Source of the DNA: Streptomyces sp. A 4/2
GTDB lineage: Bacteria; Actinomycetota; Actinomycetes; Streptomycetales; Streptomycetaceae
Direction of reading: 5' to 3'
Length of the DNA stretch: 64,000 nucleotides
NCBI RefSeq assembly: GCF_940670765.1
Contig: NZ_CALNVW010000036.1
Location: 1 to 64,000 of the forward strand
The position numbers were made by a program, and so were the translations under genes. Below are positions 1 through 7,082 of the stretch, piece by piece; the stretch's first letter is position 1; each line of letters opens with the position of its first letter. Below the pieces are notes generated by a model, which saw nothing but the letters and a program-made list of their open reading frames with translations, searched no databases and was not told where the DNA came from.

Positions 1-1
1 G

Positions 2-661
2 CCCGACCACAACAGCAAAGCCGGACGCGCACGCTCCAAACAGCTCGCAGCCGCTATCGACGCGCCCCGCTACTGCTACGGCGGCAGCCAATCCGCAAGC
101 TGCTCCTCGAACACCTCGAAGGCGACAGCGCATCGGAAATCTAAGACCAATAACATGATGAAGGCGCAGGCCAACGCTCGGGCCAAGAAAAAAGCCGAAG
201 CTGAACGCCGCAAGAAGGACGGCATCTTCGGATGGGTGAAGAAGGGAGTCAGCGCGGCACACGGGTTCATGCAGGAGCACAGCACGCTCCTGGGAGGGAT
301 CGGCGTGGTGCTTGGCGTGGCCGCTATGATCACGCCAGTCGGATGGATAGTGGCAGCTGGATTTGCGCTTGCTGCCGTCACCACAGCTGACGCGTGTTTC
401 TCTAAGCAATGGGGAAGTTGCGCGATTGGCGCTGTAAGCTTCGGGCTGGCTGGGGGCGGGGCTGCTCTCGCAAAATCGGCAGATTCGCTTAGTGCCGTTC
501 CGAGTGCAGGAGGTTTCGGTCGCGAGGTACTTCAATCAGCGTATGAGGGAGGTATGCGCGGTATCGGACGTGTTTCCGATGGTGCCTCTGTAGCCTTTGC
601 CGGAATCGGAACTCTGACGGGAGGGAATCTTGGCCACTCCCGCACAGAGGACGACTATTAA
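2..661 (+). CDS. C-terminal part of a probable RHS/polymorphic-toxin-type protein (5' end outside window)
   Basis: The frame is open from base 2, so this is the last 219 residues of a longer protein; the first ATG (155) is internal. A polar Ser-rich segment leads into a Lys/Ala-rich helix (residues 52-75), then a Gly/Ala-rich hydrophobic stretch (about 97-160), and the protein ends TEDDY. This arrangement (KKDGIFGWVKKG followed by hydrophobic Gly-rich sequence) resembles the pretoxin region of Streptomyces RHS-repeat proteins, which is an inference from composition. No catalytic toxin domain is visible. Insertion sequences and a small membrane protein follow, as is common around polymorphic toxin tails. 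Another large secreted protein is possible. Confidence 0.4.
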   Translation, partial: PDHNSKAGRARSKQLAAAIDAPRYCYGGSQSASCSSNTSKATAHRKSKTNNMMKAQANARAKKKAEAERRKKDGIFGWVKKGVSAAHGFMQEHSTLLGGIGVVLGVAAMITPVGWIVAAGFALAAVTTADACFSKQWGSCAIGAVSFGLAGGGAALAKSADSLSAVPSAGGFGREVLQSAYEGGMRGIGRVSDGASVAFAGIGTLTGGNLGHSRTEDDY

Positions 662-1121
662 TTAGTCATAACCTGCGATGGTTCCAACAGTTCAACTGGC
701 GGAACCATGCAAGAGGTGCCAGGGTTTCGATCACGGCACATTAATCTCGATCTTTCGTCACGGTCCGTCGGTTTCCACGGCGGGCCGTTTCGATTGTTCC
801 GGCTGTTGATGGCAGGGTTGATGACTCGGCCGTCGGTCATGGTGGAGGGCGTTGAGCGACTGGTTCCGGTCGAGGTGGTGCTGTCCGCAGGGACGGGAAC
901 TGGCTGGCATCTGTGGCACTGATGCCTGTCGGCCTCGGGGCGCTCGATCTGGGAAAGGTCCCGAACCTGGACCGACGTGATCATCAACGCTCTTGCGCAG
1001 CTCGAAGTTCTCCCAAACCTCAGCTGACCAGCATTTACCGCCCCTGCGAACAGCACCACCTCGACCGGAACCATCGAACCCAGCTCCCGCCCCGCCGCGC
1101 CAGCCGGGCGGCCCAAAGCCC
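662..1121. other. Non-coding, decayed stretch between the toxin-like tail and the IS element
   Basis: No reading frame here has convincing codon usage or a recognisable product. It contains one complete arm of an imperfect inverted duplication (about 770-908) and the beginning of the second arm (about 1026 onward), which the IS element interrupts. Confidence 0.5.
1110..1121. repeat. Left 12-bp target-site duplication of the IS
   Basis: The sequence GGCCCAAAGCCC directly abuts the left inverted repeat and occurs again immediately beyond the right inverted repeat at 2624-2635. A 10-13-bp duplication is usual for the IS4 group. Confidence 0.85.
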
Positions 1122-2623
1122 AAGGCCGTGAAGTTACGGCTCCGGGTGGGTTGGCGATTGTGCTCTGATCTGCCGCGTTCTCGTATGTGAGAAGCGGAGC
1201 CCCGGTAGAACTGGCAGTCGACCAAGACAGCCGTTCACAGCACCGGAGGCTCCGCTGTCCGATCAGTGTGTCATCACGCGTGAAATCATGGTAACCAAGG
1301 GCCTGTTCGCCCCCGGGCACCTACCAGATCGTCCCGTTCGAGATGGTCGATGCGGCCCTTACCGAGACGGGTGCCGTCCAGCAACGGCTGCGGAAGATCC
1401 CCGCCCGGGTCGTGGTCTACCTGCTGTTAGCCGCAGCCCTGTTCGAGGACTGCGGCTACCTGGCCGTCTGGCGCAAGCTCACTGCCGCACTGGAGGCGAT
1501 ACCGGGTCGTGAAGGTCACCGGCCCCGCGCTCTGGGACGCCCGGACCCATCTGGGTGTCCGCCCGATGCAGGCCCTGTTCGACCTGCTGCGCGGGCCGGC
1601 CACGGCGATCCGTACCGCCGGCGCCCGTTTCAAAGGTCTGCTGACCGTCGCGATCGACGGCACCTGCCTCGATGTCCCCGACAGCCCGCTGCACCGGGCC
1701 CGACTCGGCAAGGGCACCAACCAGTACGCAGCCTCCGGCTACCCGCAGATCTGCCTGACCACCCTGGTGGCCTGCGGCACCCGCGCGGTCCTGGACGCCG
1801 CCTTCGGACCCCCGCTCCAGCGGAGAGACCGTCTACGGCAAGCGGCTGACGCGTTCCCTGCACGCCGGGATGATCGTCCTGCTGGACCGGGGTTTCTCCG
1901 GCAATCCGTTTCCTGGCTGCGGTCGCCGCCACCGAGGCCGCGTTCCTGGCTCGCCTCTCGGCCGCCCGCAAGCCACCGATCCTGGCCCGCTTCGACGACG
2001 GCTCCTACCTCTCCCGCTTCGGCGCCCTCGAGGTCCGCATCATCGAGTGCGAGATCACCATCACCACCAGCCGGGGCCGTCAGACCGGGCTCTACCGACT
2101 GGCCACCAACCTCCTTGACCACCACCGCTACCCAGCATCCGACCTGGTCAGCCTGTATCACGAAAGGTGGGAAGTGGAGAGCGCCTACTTCGCGATCAAG
2201 AAGTCCATGCTGGGCCGCCGGGTCCTGCGCTCGAAGACCTGGGCCGGCATCGCCCAGGAGGTCTACGCCCTGCTCAGTGCCTACCAGGTCCTGCGGATCG
2301 CGATCGCCGACGCCACCGAGACCACACCCGGAACGGACCCGGACCGCGGCAGTTTCAGCGTCGCGCTTCGATGCGCCCGCGATCAGATCGTTCAGGCCGC
2401 GGGCATCATCGCCGACACCGCCATCGACCTCGTCGGAACGATCGGCCGAGCCGTCCTGGACCAGCTCATGCCCACCCGCCGCCTCCGCATCAGCCCTCGC
2501 GCAGTGAAACGGCCCTTGTCCCGGTACGCGTACAAGAGCCTCAAGGTCGACCGACGCAGCTACACGGCCACCCTCAGCATCAACATCTTGACGCCCACGA
2601 TCAGCCCGTAACTTCACGGCCTT
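1122..2623 (+). mobile_element. IS4-family insertion sequence, complete ends, 1502 bp
   Basis: Both ends carry a perfect 18-bp terminal inverted repeat: AAGGCCGTGAAGTTACGG at 1122-1139 and its complement at 2606-2623. They are flanked by the identical 12-bp direct repeat GGCCCAAAGCCC at 1110-1121 and 2624-2635. The interior encodes one IS4-type transposase that is now frameshifted. Element length, 18-bp ends and a 12-bp target duplication all fit the IS4 group. Intact ends and an exact target duplication suggest recent arrival, or silencing of the transposase after insertion; the ends might still be moved in trans. Confidence 0.88.
1288..2611 (+). pseudogene. IS4-family DDE transposase, disrupted by several frameshifts
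   Basis: Conserved IS4 transposase segments occur in order but in changing frames: GLFAPGHL (about 1300), YQIVPFEMVDAAL (from about 1322), ALFDLLRGP and VAIDGTCLDVPDS (about 1570-1690), VLLDRGFSGNPF (about 1880), then FLAAVAATEAAFLARL and YHERWEVESAYFAIKK (about 2158-2205). Frame changes fall near 1320, 1505, 1815 and 1910. The DDE aspartates (AIDGT, LLDRG) and the exact IS4 signature Y-x2-R-x3-E-x6-K are still legible. The stop codon TAA lies inside the right inverted repeat. Four shifts rule out a simple programmed frameshift, so no functional protein is expected. Confidence 0.88.
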
Positions 2624-2635
2624 GGCCCAAAGCCC
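2624..2635. repeat. Right 12-bp target-site duplication of the IS
   Basis: An exact second copy of GGCCCAAAGCCC directly follows the right terminal inverted repeat and pairs with the copy at 1110-1121. Confidence 0.85.
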
Positions 2636-2741
2636 GGCCGCCTACAGCCCGAACAACAGGCGGAACGGCCCATCGAAGAAACCGACGGGCCGTCACGAAA
2701 GTCGAGACTGAACAGTCGCCCGTTTCTGTAGCATCACGAGT

Positions 2742-3197
2742 ATGACCAATGCATGGATCACTCTCGACACTGCCGGACGGCGTAAGATCTGGTGGAGAAT
2801 TGCCGGATTGACGCTTATATGTGCTGGTCTAGCGGCGGTGATGTCACTATCTGAGCCTACGGTGCCCTGGTGGTGGATCGGAGGTGTAGCCGTGTTCTGG
2901 TTGATCGCGCTTTCCACTATGGTCAAGCGCGGATACGGCAGGTCGCTCCTTACTTCTGACCATCTAGTTTTCCGGACCCTTGTGAGCCGGAGGCCGATAC
3001 CCTGGGTCGAGATAGCGCAGATCGAGAAGCGGCGTCACCAGTCACGTAGCTTTGAATGGTGGGACGTACGCGTTGTTCGGGTCAGCGGAAGATCGCTTAC
3101 CGTCCCCGGCACCTTCACTAGCAAACGGTACGATGCCGCACTTGAGCAGAAGTTGGCTTTGATCCGTGAATACTGGTCTCGCTCGACCAGTCGCTGA
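2742..3197 (+). CDS. Small membrane protein with a PH-like C-terminal domain
   Basis: The protein has 151 residues and I do not recognise an exact family. Residues about 18-38 and 46-62 form two hydrophobic membrane segments (WWRIAGLTLICAGLAAVM; WWWIGGVAVFWLIAL). The rest is soluble with alternating beta-like pattern (LLTSDHLVFRTLVSRRPIPW) as in bacterial PH-like or YdbT-type domains. The base composition is less GC-biased than core genes, which fits acquired DNA. Its place just after a toxin-like C-terminus is suggestive of an immunity protein, but that is inference only; a generic PH-domain membrane protein is equally possible. Confidence 0.6.
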   Translation: MTNAWITLDTAGRRKIWWRIAGLTLICAGLAAVMSLSEPTVPWWWIGGVAVFWLIALSTMVKRGYGRSLLTSDHLVFRTLVSRRPIPWVEIAQIEKRRHQSRSFEWWDVRVVRVSGRSLTVPGTFTSKRYDAALEQKLALIREYWSRSTSR

Positions 3198-3281
3198 TTA
3201 CGCTTTGCGCTCGTAACATGATCTTGGCGAAACGTGCTGGTTGTCCGTGCCCGGTGTGAAGATTCGGTCGTTCGTGATGGT

Positions 3282-4082
3282 GTGAGTAATCGGCCGTGGA
3301 TCGTGGACGACGACTTGTGGGCGCTGATTGAGCCGCTCCTGCCTCCTTGGCCGGAGCGGTCGCCGGGGCCGAGACCGGTGCCGGATCGGCTCTGCCTACA
3401 GGACATCCTGTTCCGTCCTCTACAACGACATGGCGTGGCAACTACTACCGCTGGAGTCGGAGTTCGGCTCGGGTCAGACGTGCTGGCGGCCGTCTGGACC
3501 GGTGGCAGGAGGCGGGGGTCTTCGACCGGCTGCATCAGGTTCTGCTCGCAGAGCTGAACGCGGTCGGCGAACTCGATTGGTCCCGGGCCTGCGTGGATGG
3601 TTCCCACATCCGCGCGGAAAAGAGTGCGCCGACACCGGTCGACCGAGGGAAGACGGGCAGCAAACACCACCTGGTCTGCGATGGACGCGGCACCCCGCTC
3701 AAAGTCATCGCCACTGCGGTGAACGTTAACGACATCATCCAGACCCTTAATCTGGTCGATGGCATCCCGCCCGTCGCTGGCCGGCTCGGCCGACCGCGAC
3801 GGCACCCCGAGTCTGTCCTGGGCGACAAGGCGTACGACTCGAAGGCCGTACGCCGGGAACTGCGGCGCCGCAGGGATCCCGCCGGTCATCTCCCGCAAGG
3901 GCGCCCCGAACATCAAGGGCCTGGGCAAGCTCCGCTACGTCGTCGAGCAGACCTTCACCCTGCTCCACCAGTTCAAACGTCTCGCCGTCCGATGGGACCG
4001 ACGCATCGAACTCCACGACGCCTTGGTCTCGTTGGGCTGCAGCCTCATCTGCTGGAGGCGCCTCAAGAAGATCGGATCATGA
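3282..4082 (+). pseudogene. IS5-type transposase, disrupted by frameshifts
   Basis: Segments of one IS5-type transposase lie in three frames: VSNRPWIVDDDLWALIEPLL (from GTG 3282), VLYNDMAWQLLPLE (about 3415-3490), RLDRWQEAGVFDRLH through CVDGSHIRA and VLGDKAYDS (about 3490-3865), and VISRKGAPNIKG to RRLKKIGS (about 3880-4079). Shifts fall near 3415, 3490 and 3870. The DDE residues can be placed in CVDGSH, LGDKAYD and YVVEQTF. I could not define convincing terminal inverted repeats; only a short CATGATC match near 3218 and 4075 is visible, so the element's borders are left open. Confidence 0.85.
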
Positions 4083-4097
4083 ACTTGCGCTGCAGTT

Positions 4098-4544
4098 CTA
4101 GGAGTTACGGCTCACGATTGAGTTGGTGTATGACGCGAGATCGTGGACCCAAACCTGCAGACGCCGTCTCCTGAGCATGTCCAGGAGAGGGAGGGTGTGT
4201 CGGTAGGTCGCTGACCAGGTGATGTCGGTGCCGCCATGGGGGGCTCGGGCCAGGTCCACAGACCCTCGATGAGAGGTGAACAGTCCTGCGGCCTGTTCGT
4301 AGCTGAACCGCTGGTCGGGAACCATCTCGACGACGCGCTCGCGGCAGCACACACGCCCAGTGCAGGAACGGATGGTGCGCAGGTCATCCACGCGCGCCGG
4401 TCGGTCAACTCCCGCAGGCACATCCCACTCGACGTCGGCGTAGGCGGACCACAACGGCCAGGATTCTGCATCCAGGAGCGCCGCGTAGACGATGGCGGCA
4501 GATGCCGATGAGTGCGAAGAAGCAGTAACACCGAGAGGCGACAC
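4098..4544 (-). CDS. SRPBCC (polyketide cyclase/START-like) family protein
   Basis: The 148-residue protein shows the SRPBCC pattern: an N-terminal strand followed by SASAAIVYAALLDAESWPLWS, where an amphipathic helix ends with a Trp pair, then strands such as RERVVEMVPDQRFSYE and GTDITWSATYRHTLPLLDML leading to the long C-terminal helix. Members bind hydrophobic ligands or act as ring-closing/dehydrating enzymes; no specific ligand can be inferred. The start is GTG at 4544 with only a weak ribosome site. It stands alone between a broken transposase and non-coding DNA. C-terminal residues (SYTNSIVSRNS) show no further motif. Confidence 0.6.
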   Translation of the reverse strand: MSPLGVTASSHSSASAAIVYAALLDAESWPLWSAYADVEWDVPAGVDRPARVDDLRTIRSCTGRVCCRERVVEMVPDQRFSYEQAAGLFTSHRGSVDLARAPHGGTDITWSATYRHTLPLLDMLRRRRLQVWVHDLASYTNSIVSRNS

Positions 4545-4605
4545 CCTAACAAGGGTAGACCGCGTCTCACCGTGATCTGTTACGAGCTCTTAGGATCGCG
4601 GTATC

Positions 4606-4640
4606 AGGGGCGCGTCCATAATTCTTATGGACGCGCCCCT
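4606..4640. terminator. Perfect 16-bp hairpin, probable bidirectional terminator
   Basis: AGGGGCGCGTCCATAA at 4606-4621 is perfectly complementary to 4625-4640, leaving a three-base loop (TTC). No gene ends here on the plus strand, so an IS-end or small-RNA role is an alternative. Confidence 0.5.
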
Positions 4641-5258
4641 CCTTGTTGTAACCGGGTCTGGGCAGCGCCCTTCGGGATGAGCCCTGTTCCGCTTGCTCCG
4701 CTTTCGCAAGCCGAAAGGCCGGCGCGCCGGAGGTCCGTTGGACGTAATACTCCGCGGCCGGCGGGCCGGACGGTTCGACCCGTTCGTCGCCCCCGCGCCC
4801 GCGGCCACCTCGGCACGGAGAGTGGGGGGACCCCGGAAGCGTCGGCGCCGCGGCTGCGGGGATACTCCGGCGCACGGTCACGTTATTTCTGTCCAGTTTT
4901 CGTCGTCCCCGGCATGGTGCTGGTCCGGCGTACGGCAGAGGCCCAGACCGGTGCGTACGGCTGACCCCGCCCGGTGCTTCCGCCGGATGATCTTTCGCTA
5001 CGCAGGGTCATCGCGCCCGCCGCGAGTAATGGTGAGGAAGGAGGCTCGAATCCCGTTGCAGCGCAGAGGTGATCCGTGGCCGTGGGTGCCGAGCCCCCAT
5101 ACTGCTCGGGGGCGGCGGTCGTGCTGGGCGAAAAGAAACTGGTGTGGCGAACGCCTAACCGCTCCCGATCGAGCTGGATCAAGGAGAACGTAGCCGGATG
5201 GAATCGGGCCTATATATCCGTTTCTTCGGCATCGTCGCAGGTGAGAACCGTCACCGGT
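4641..5258. other. Stretch without a supportable gene
   Basis: Open frames exist on both strands but have no coherent codon bias, no plausible ribosome sites and no recognisable motifs. Two GC-rich segments near 4786 and 4841 resemble the type I-E repeats found downstream at 5534-5684. Confidence 0.4.
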
Positions 5259-5285
5259 TTGGGTTCGAGTCCCACCCGCCCCACC
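5259..5285 (+). other. tRNA 3'-end fragment (T-arm plus acceptor strand), candidate attachment site
   Basis: The stretch carries a T-stem/loop (TGGG, loop TTCGAGT, CCCA), then CCGCCCC, a discriminator A and CC. This is the expected 3' half of a tRNA with a GGGGCGG acceptor strand. No matching 5' half lies at tRNA distance upstream, and the outer T-stem pair (5259/5275) is mismatched, as if sequence homology starts at 5260. A strong terminator follows immediately. Integrative elements often leave such 3'-end duplications at one border. The tRNA identity cannot be assigned. Confidence 0.5.
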
Positions 5286-5287
5286 GC

Positions 5288-5319
5288 CCGCAGGTCAGGC
5301 GAAACGTTCTGACCTGCGG
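5288..5319 (+). terminator. Intrinsic terminator behind the tRNA fragment
   Basis: CCGCAGGTCAG at 5288-5298 pairs perfectly with CTGACCTGCGG at 5309-5319 across a ten-base loop. It lies two bases after the tRNA-like 3' end, where a native tRNA terminator would be expected. Confidence 0.6.
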
Positions 5320-5469
5320 AAACGTGGGTTTCCCTTTGCTGGGGTGCCATGAATCGGTGCGGCGAGCGTGCATCGTTGTGAGCCTCCGCCGATTTTGGGC
5401 CGTCGCCGTCCGTACCGCAGGCTGTGACCGCTGGCAAGCCGTTGACTTCGACGGACTGGTCCTCTCGGT

Positions 5470-5533
5470 TCGCCCCCCAAAGCAACTAAATGAAAACGGC
5501 CACTTCGCCGGGTAAAGTCCCAGCTCAGGAAGT
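5470..5533 (+). promoter_or_regulatory. Candidate CRISPR leader
   Basis: This segment is visibly less GC-rich than its surroundings (AGCAACTAAATGAAAACGGC and GGTAAAGTCC) and directly abuts the first repeat. The degenerate repeat lies at the opposite end, so the leader is expected on this side, with transcription on the plus strand. Confidence 0.5.
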
Positions 5534-5684
5534 GTTGCCCCCGCGCCCGCGGGGATGGTCCCCCGATGAACACCACCGCCGCCGCAGACACCGCGTTGCC
5601 CCCGCGCCCGCGGGGATGGTCCCCAGACCTTGTCGATCGAGCCGAGGAGCTTGCCGTTGCCCCCGCGCCCGCGGGGGATACTCC
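5534..5684 (+). CRISPR. Three-repeat type I-E CRISPR array with two 32-nt spacers
   Basis: Repeats at 5534-5562, 5595-5623 and 5656-5684 are 29 nt. The first two are identical, starting GTTGCCCCCGCGCCCGCGGG and ending ATGGTCCC; the third keeps the first 21 bases but ends GATACTCC. Repeat-to-repeat distance is exactly 61 nt, giving spacers of 32 nt at 5563-5594 and 5624-5655. The palindromic CCCCGCG...CGCGGGG core, 29/32 geometry and degenerate last repeat are all type I-E features. No cas gene is present in this window, so activity would depend on Cas proteins encoded elsewhere. Confidence 0.9.
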
Positions 5685-5828
5685 GTCCTTGTGCTCAAGG
5701 GGCTTCAGCGGGCGTTAAGTCCGTTACTGGTAGCGGCCTCATTGGCGGACCGGGCTTCACGGCAGATCACCCGGCCGAGCCGAGGTCAGTGACGTGTGCG
5801 CGAAGTCGGAAGAGAGGGGTAGGTCACC

Positions 5829-6502
5829 GTGACGGACAACGGCTTGGTGTGGATCGGTGAGCACTGGTACAGCGGTGCGATCGTCAAGCACGGGATGCTC
5901 TCGGACATCAGCCTCACGGCGGTGCGTGGCGTGGATCCGGTGGACTTCGTGGTGCGCCTCGGCGCCGACCGCGGCATGGCCGAACGGCCGACACGGTTCA
6001 AGGACTTCGACAGGCTGAGCGTGAGCCCGGGTGACAGCGTGGCGACGTTCGGCCGGAACGGCGAGTGGGCGTATGTCCTGGAGGTCGAGCGGTCCACCTG
6101 GCACCTCGTCTTCCTCGACCGGCTGGGCCAGGACACCTTGGTGGAGCAGGGTGACGAACTTGTCTGCCTGGACCGCTTCCTGCACGAGTCCCCGTGGGTG
6201 TGCTGCGTTGACGCAGCCGGCGAAGTGAGTTCCGGCGAGCTTGGTGACAGCCTGTTGGAGACCGCGGTCCCGCCCGGGGACCGGTTCGGGACGTTTGCCG
6301 CGCTGAACGCGGCCATGCGCCGGTCCGGGGCGGTGCGGGACACCTTCCCCGGCTGCGAGGACCCCGAGAACCCTGAGGACAGGACGAGGAGTTGGCGAAG
6401 CGGCTGTTCGTGGCGGTGGGCGAGCATCTCGGGCTGTCGCTGCCGCGTCGGGAGATCGAGCTGGGGCTGCTGCCCGCGGTGCACCTGCCCTCGCCGGTGT
6501 GA
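5829..6502 (+). CDS. DUF6461-like protein with a C-terminal frameshift
   Basis: GTG at 5829 follows AGAGGGGTAGG. The frame encodes a hydrophilic protein (ISLTAVRGVDPVDFVVRLGA, then VSPGDSVATFGRNGEWAYVLE) resembling the DUF6461 family common in Streptomyces; its function is unknown. Around base 6385 the coding signal leaves this frame: the same DNA one base over reads DEELAKRLFVAVGEHL and stops with TGA at 6502, 12 bases before a strong terminator. The original frame instead runs through that hairpin to 6554 as an Arg/Cys-rich tail. A small indel at about 6375-6390, natural or a sequencing error, is the best explanation. Family assignment is from pattern memory. Confidence 0.6.
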
Positions 6503-6514
6503 ACCGGTAGCGGC

Positions 6515-6551
6515 CAGGAGGCGCCGCGCCTTCTCGGCGCGGCGCCTCCTG
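6515..6551. terminator. Bidirectional terminator between convergent genes
   Basis: A perfect 16-bp stem, CAGGAGGCGCCGCGCC at 6515-6530 with its complement at 6536-6551, encloses the loop TTCTC. It follows the TGA at 6502 on one side and the stop of the minus-strand nuclease remnant at 6566 on the other. Confidence 0.8.
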
Positions 6552-6565
6552 TGAGCGGGTTGGTG

Positions 6566-6955
6566 CTACTGGTTCTTCGTGGTCATGGTGCACTTCACGG
6601 TCGTGCTGTCGGCGGAGCGCGCCGAGCCCGTGTTCGTGTTCAGCCGGTACGGGTCACGGTTCAGCAGTCGCTGGTTCGCGTTGAAGTCCCCGAAACCGGC
6701 TGTCGAACCGCTGTTGTCGTTCCTGGGGATCGCGGACCGTCCGCAGACCTCTTTCCACGTCGGCGTGTGGCCGTCGATGTTGAATGGGTGAACGGTGCTG
6801 CCCTGCTTGCCCGCAAGGGTCTGCACGCAGGCGTCCCCGCTGCTGCCCGGGTTCAGGTCACCCGCGAGCGAGGGTATCCCGCCCCTGTTGCAGGTGGCGT
6901 TGAACGCGAACTCGTCGCAGGAAGAGAGCCTCGATCCGTACCTGTGCGCCGCCCC
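6566..6955 (-). pseudogene. NucA/NucB-type nuclease, C-terminal remnant
   Basis: The minus frame ending at 6566 encodes CDEFAFNATC, then GDACVQTLAGK, TWKEVCGRSAIPRNDNSG, GFGDFN and QRLLNRDPYRL. This order is characteristic of the NucA/NucB secreted DNase domain (the CDEF segment carries expected active-site acidic residues). N-terminal to CDEF the reading becomes Arg/Pro-rich nonsense and runs into the neighbouring gene, and no signal peptide or start is found, so only the last 110-120 residues survive. It is a decayed extracellular nuclease gene lying next to a secreted hydrolase. Confidence 0.65.
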
Positions 6956-7082
6956 CGCCGCCACTCGTCGCCCAGGCAAGCATCGATGTTGAACCCGGCT
7001 GCACGAATCACGCCGATCAGTCGGCAACCTGAAGCCCTCGCTGACCGTCAAGTGGCGGTCGCGCGTAGGCCCGCAGTTTTTC

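Larger units (their letters stand above)
770..2705. repeat. Imperfect inverted duplication interrupted by the IS element
   Basis: Bases 862-908 match the reverse complement of 1026-1072; the shared core is GGTCGAGGTGGTGCTGT, with a few differences around it. Bases about 770-835 resemble the reverse complement of about 2640-2705 on the far side of the IS (shared AACGGCCC and GAAACCGACGG). With the IS and one target-site copy removed, the second arm becomes continuous. The arms may be two diverged, opposed copies of the end of a gene. Nothing else is recognisable. Confidence 0.5.

Noticed and set aside
3197-4110. Exact ends and target duplication for the IS5-type element
   Set aside because: Only a 7-bp CATGATC match could be found near the ends, too little to define inverted repeats.
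5109-5285. Full tRNA with acceptor GGGGCGG at 5109-5115 pairing with CCGCCCC at 5276-5282
   Set aside because: The distance (about 175 nt) is too long for a tRNA; no D-arm or anticodon arm could be built, so only the 3' fragment is reported.
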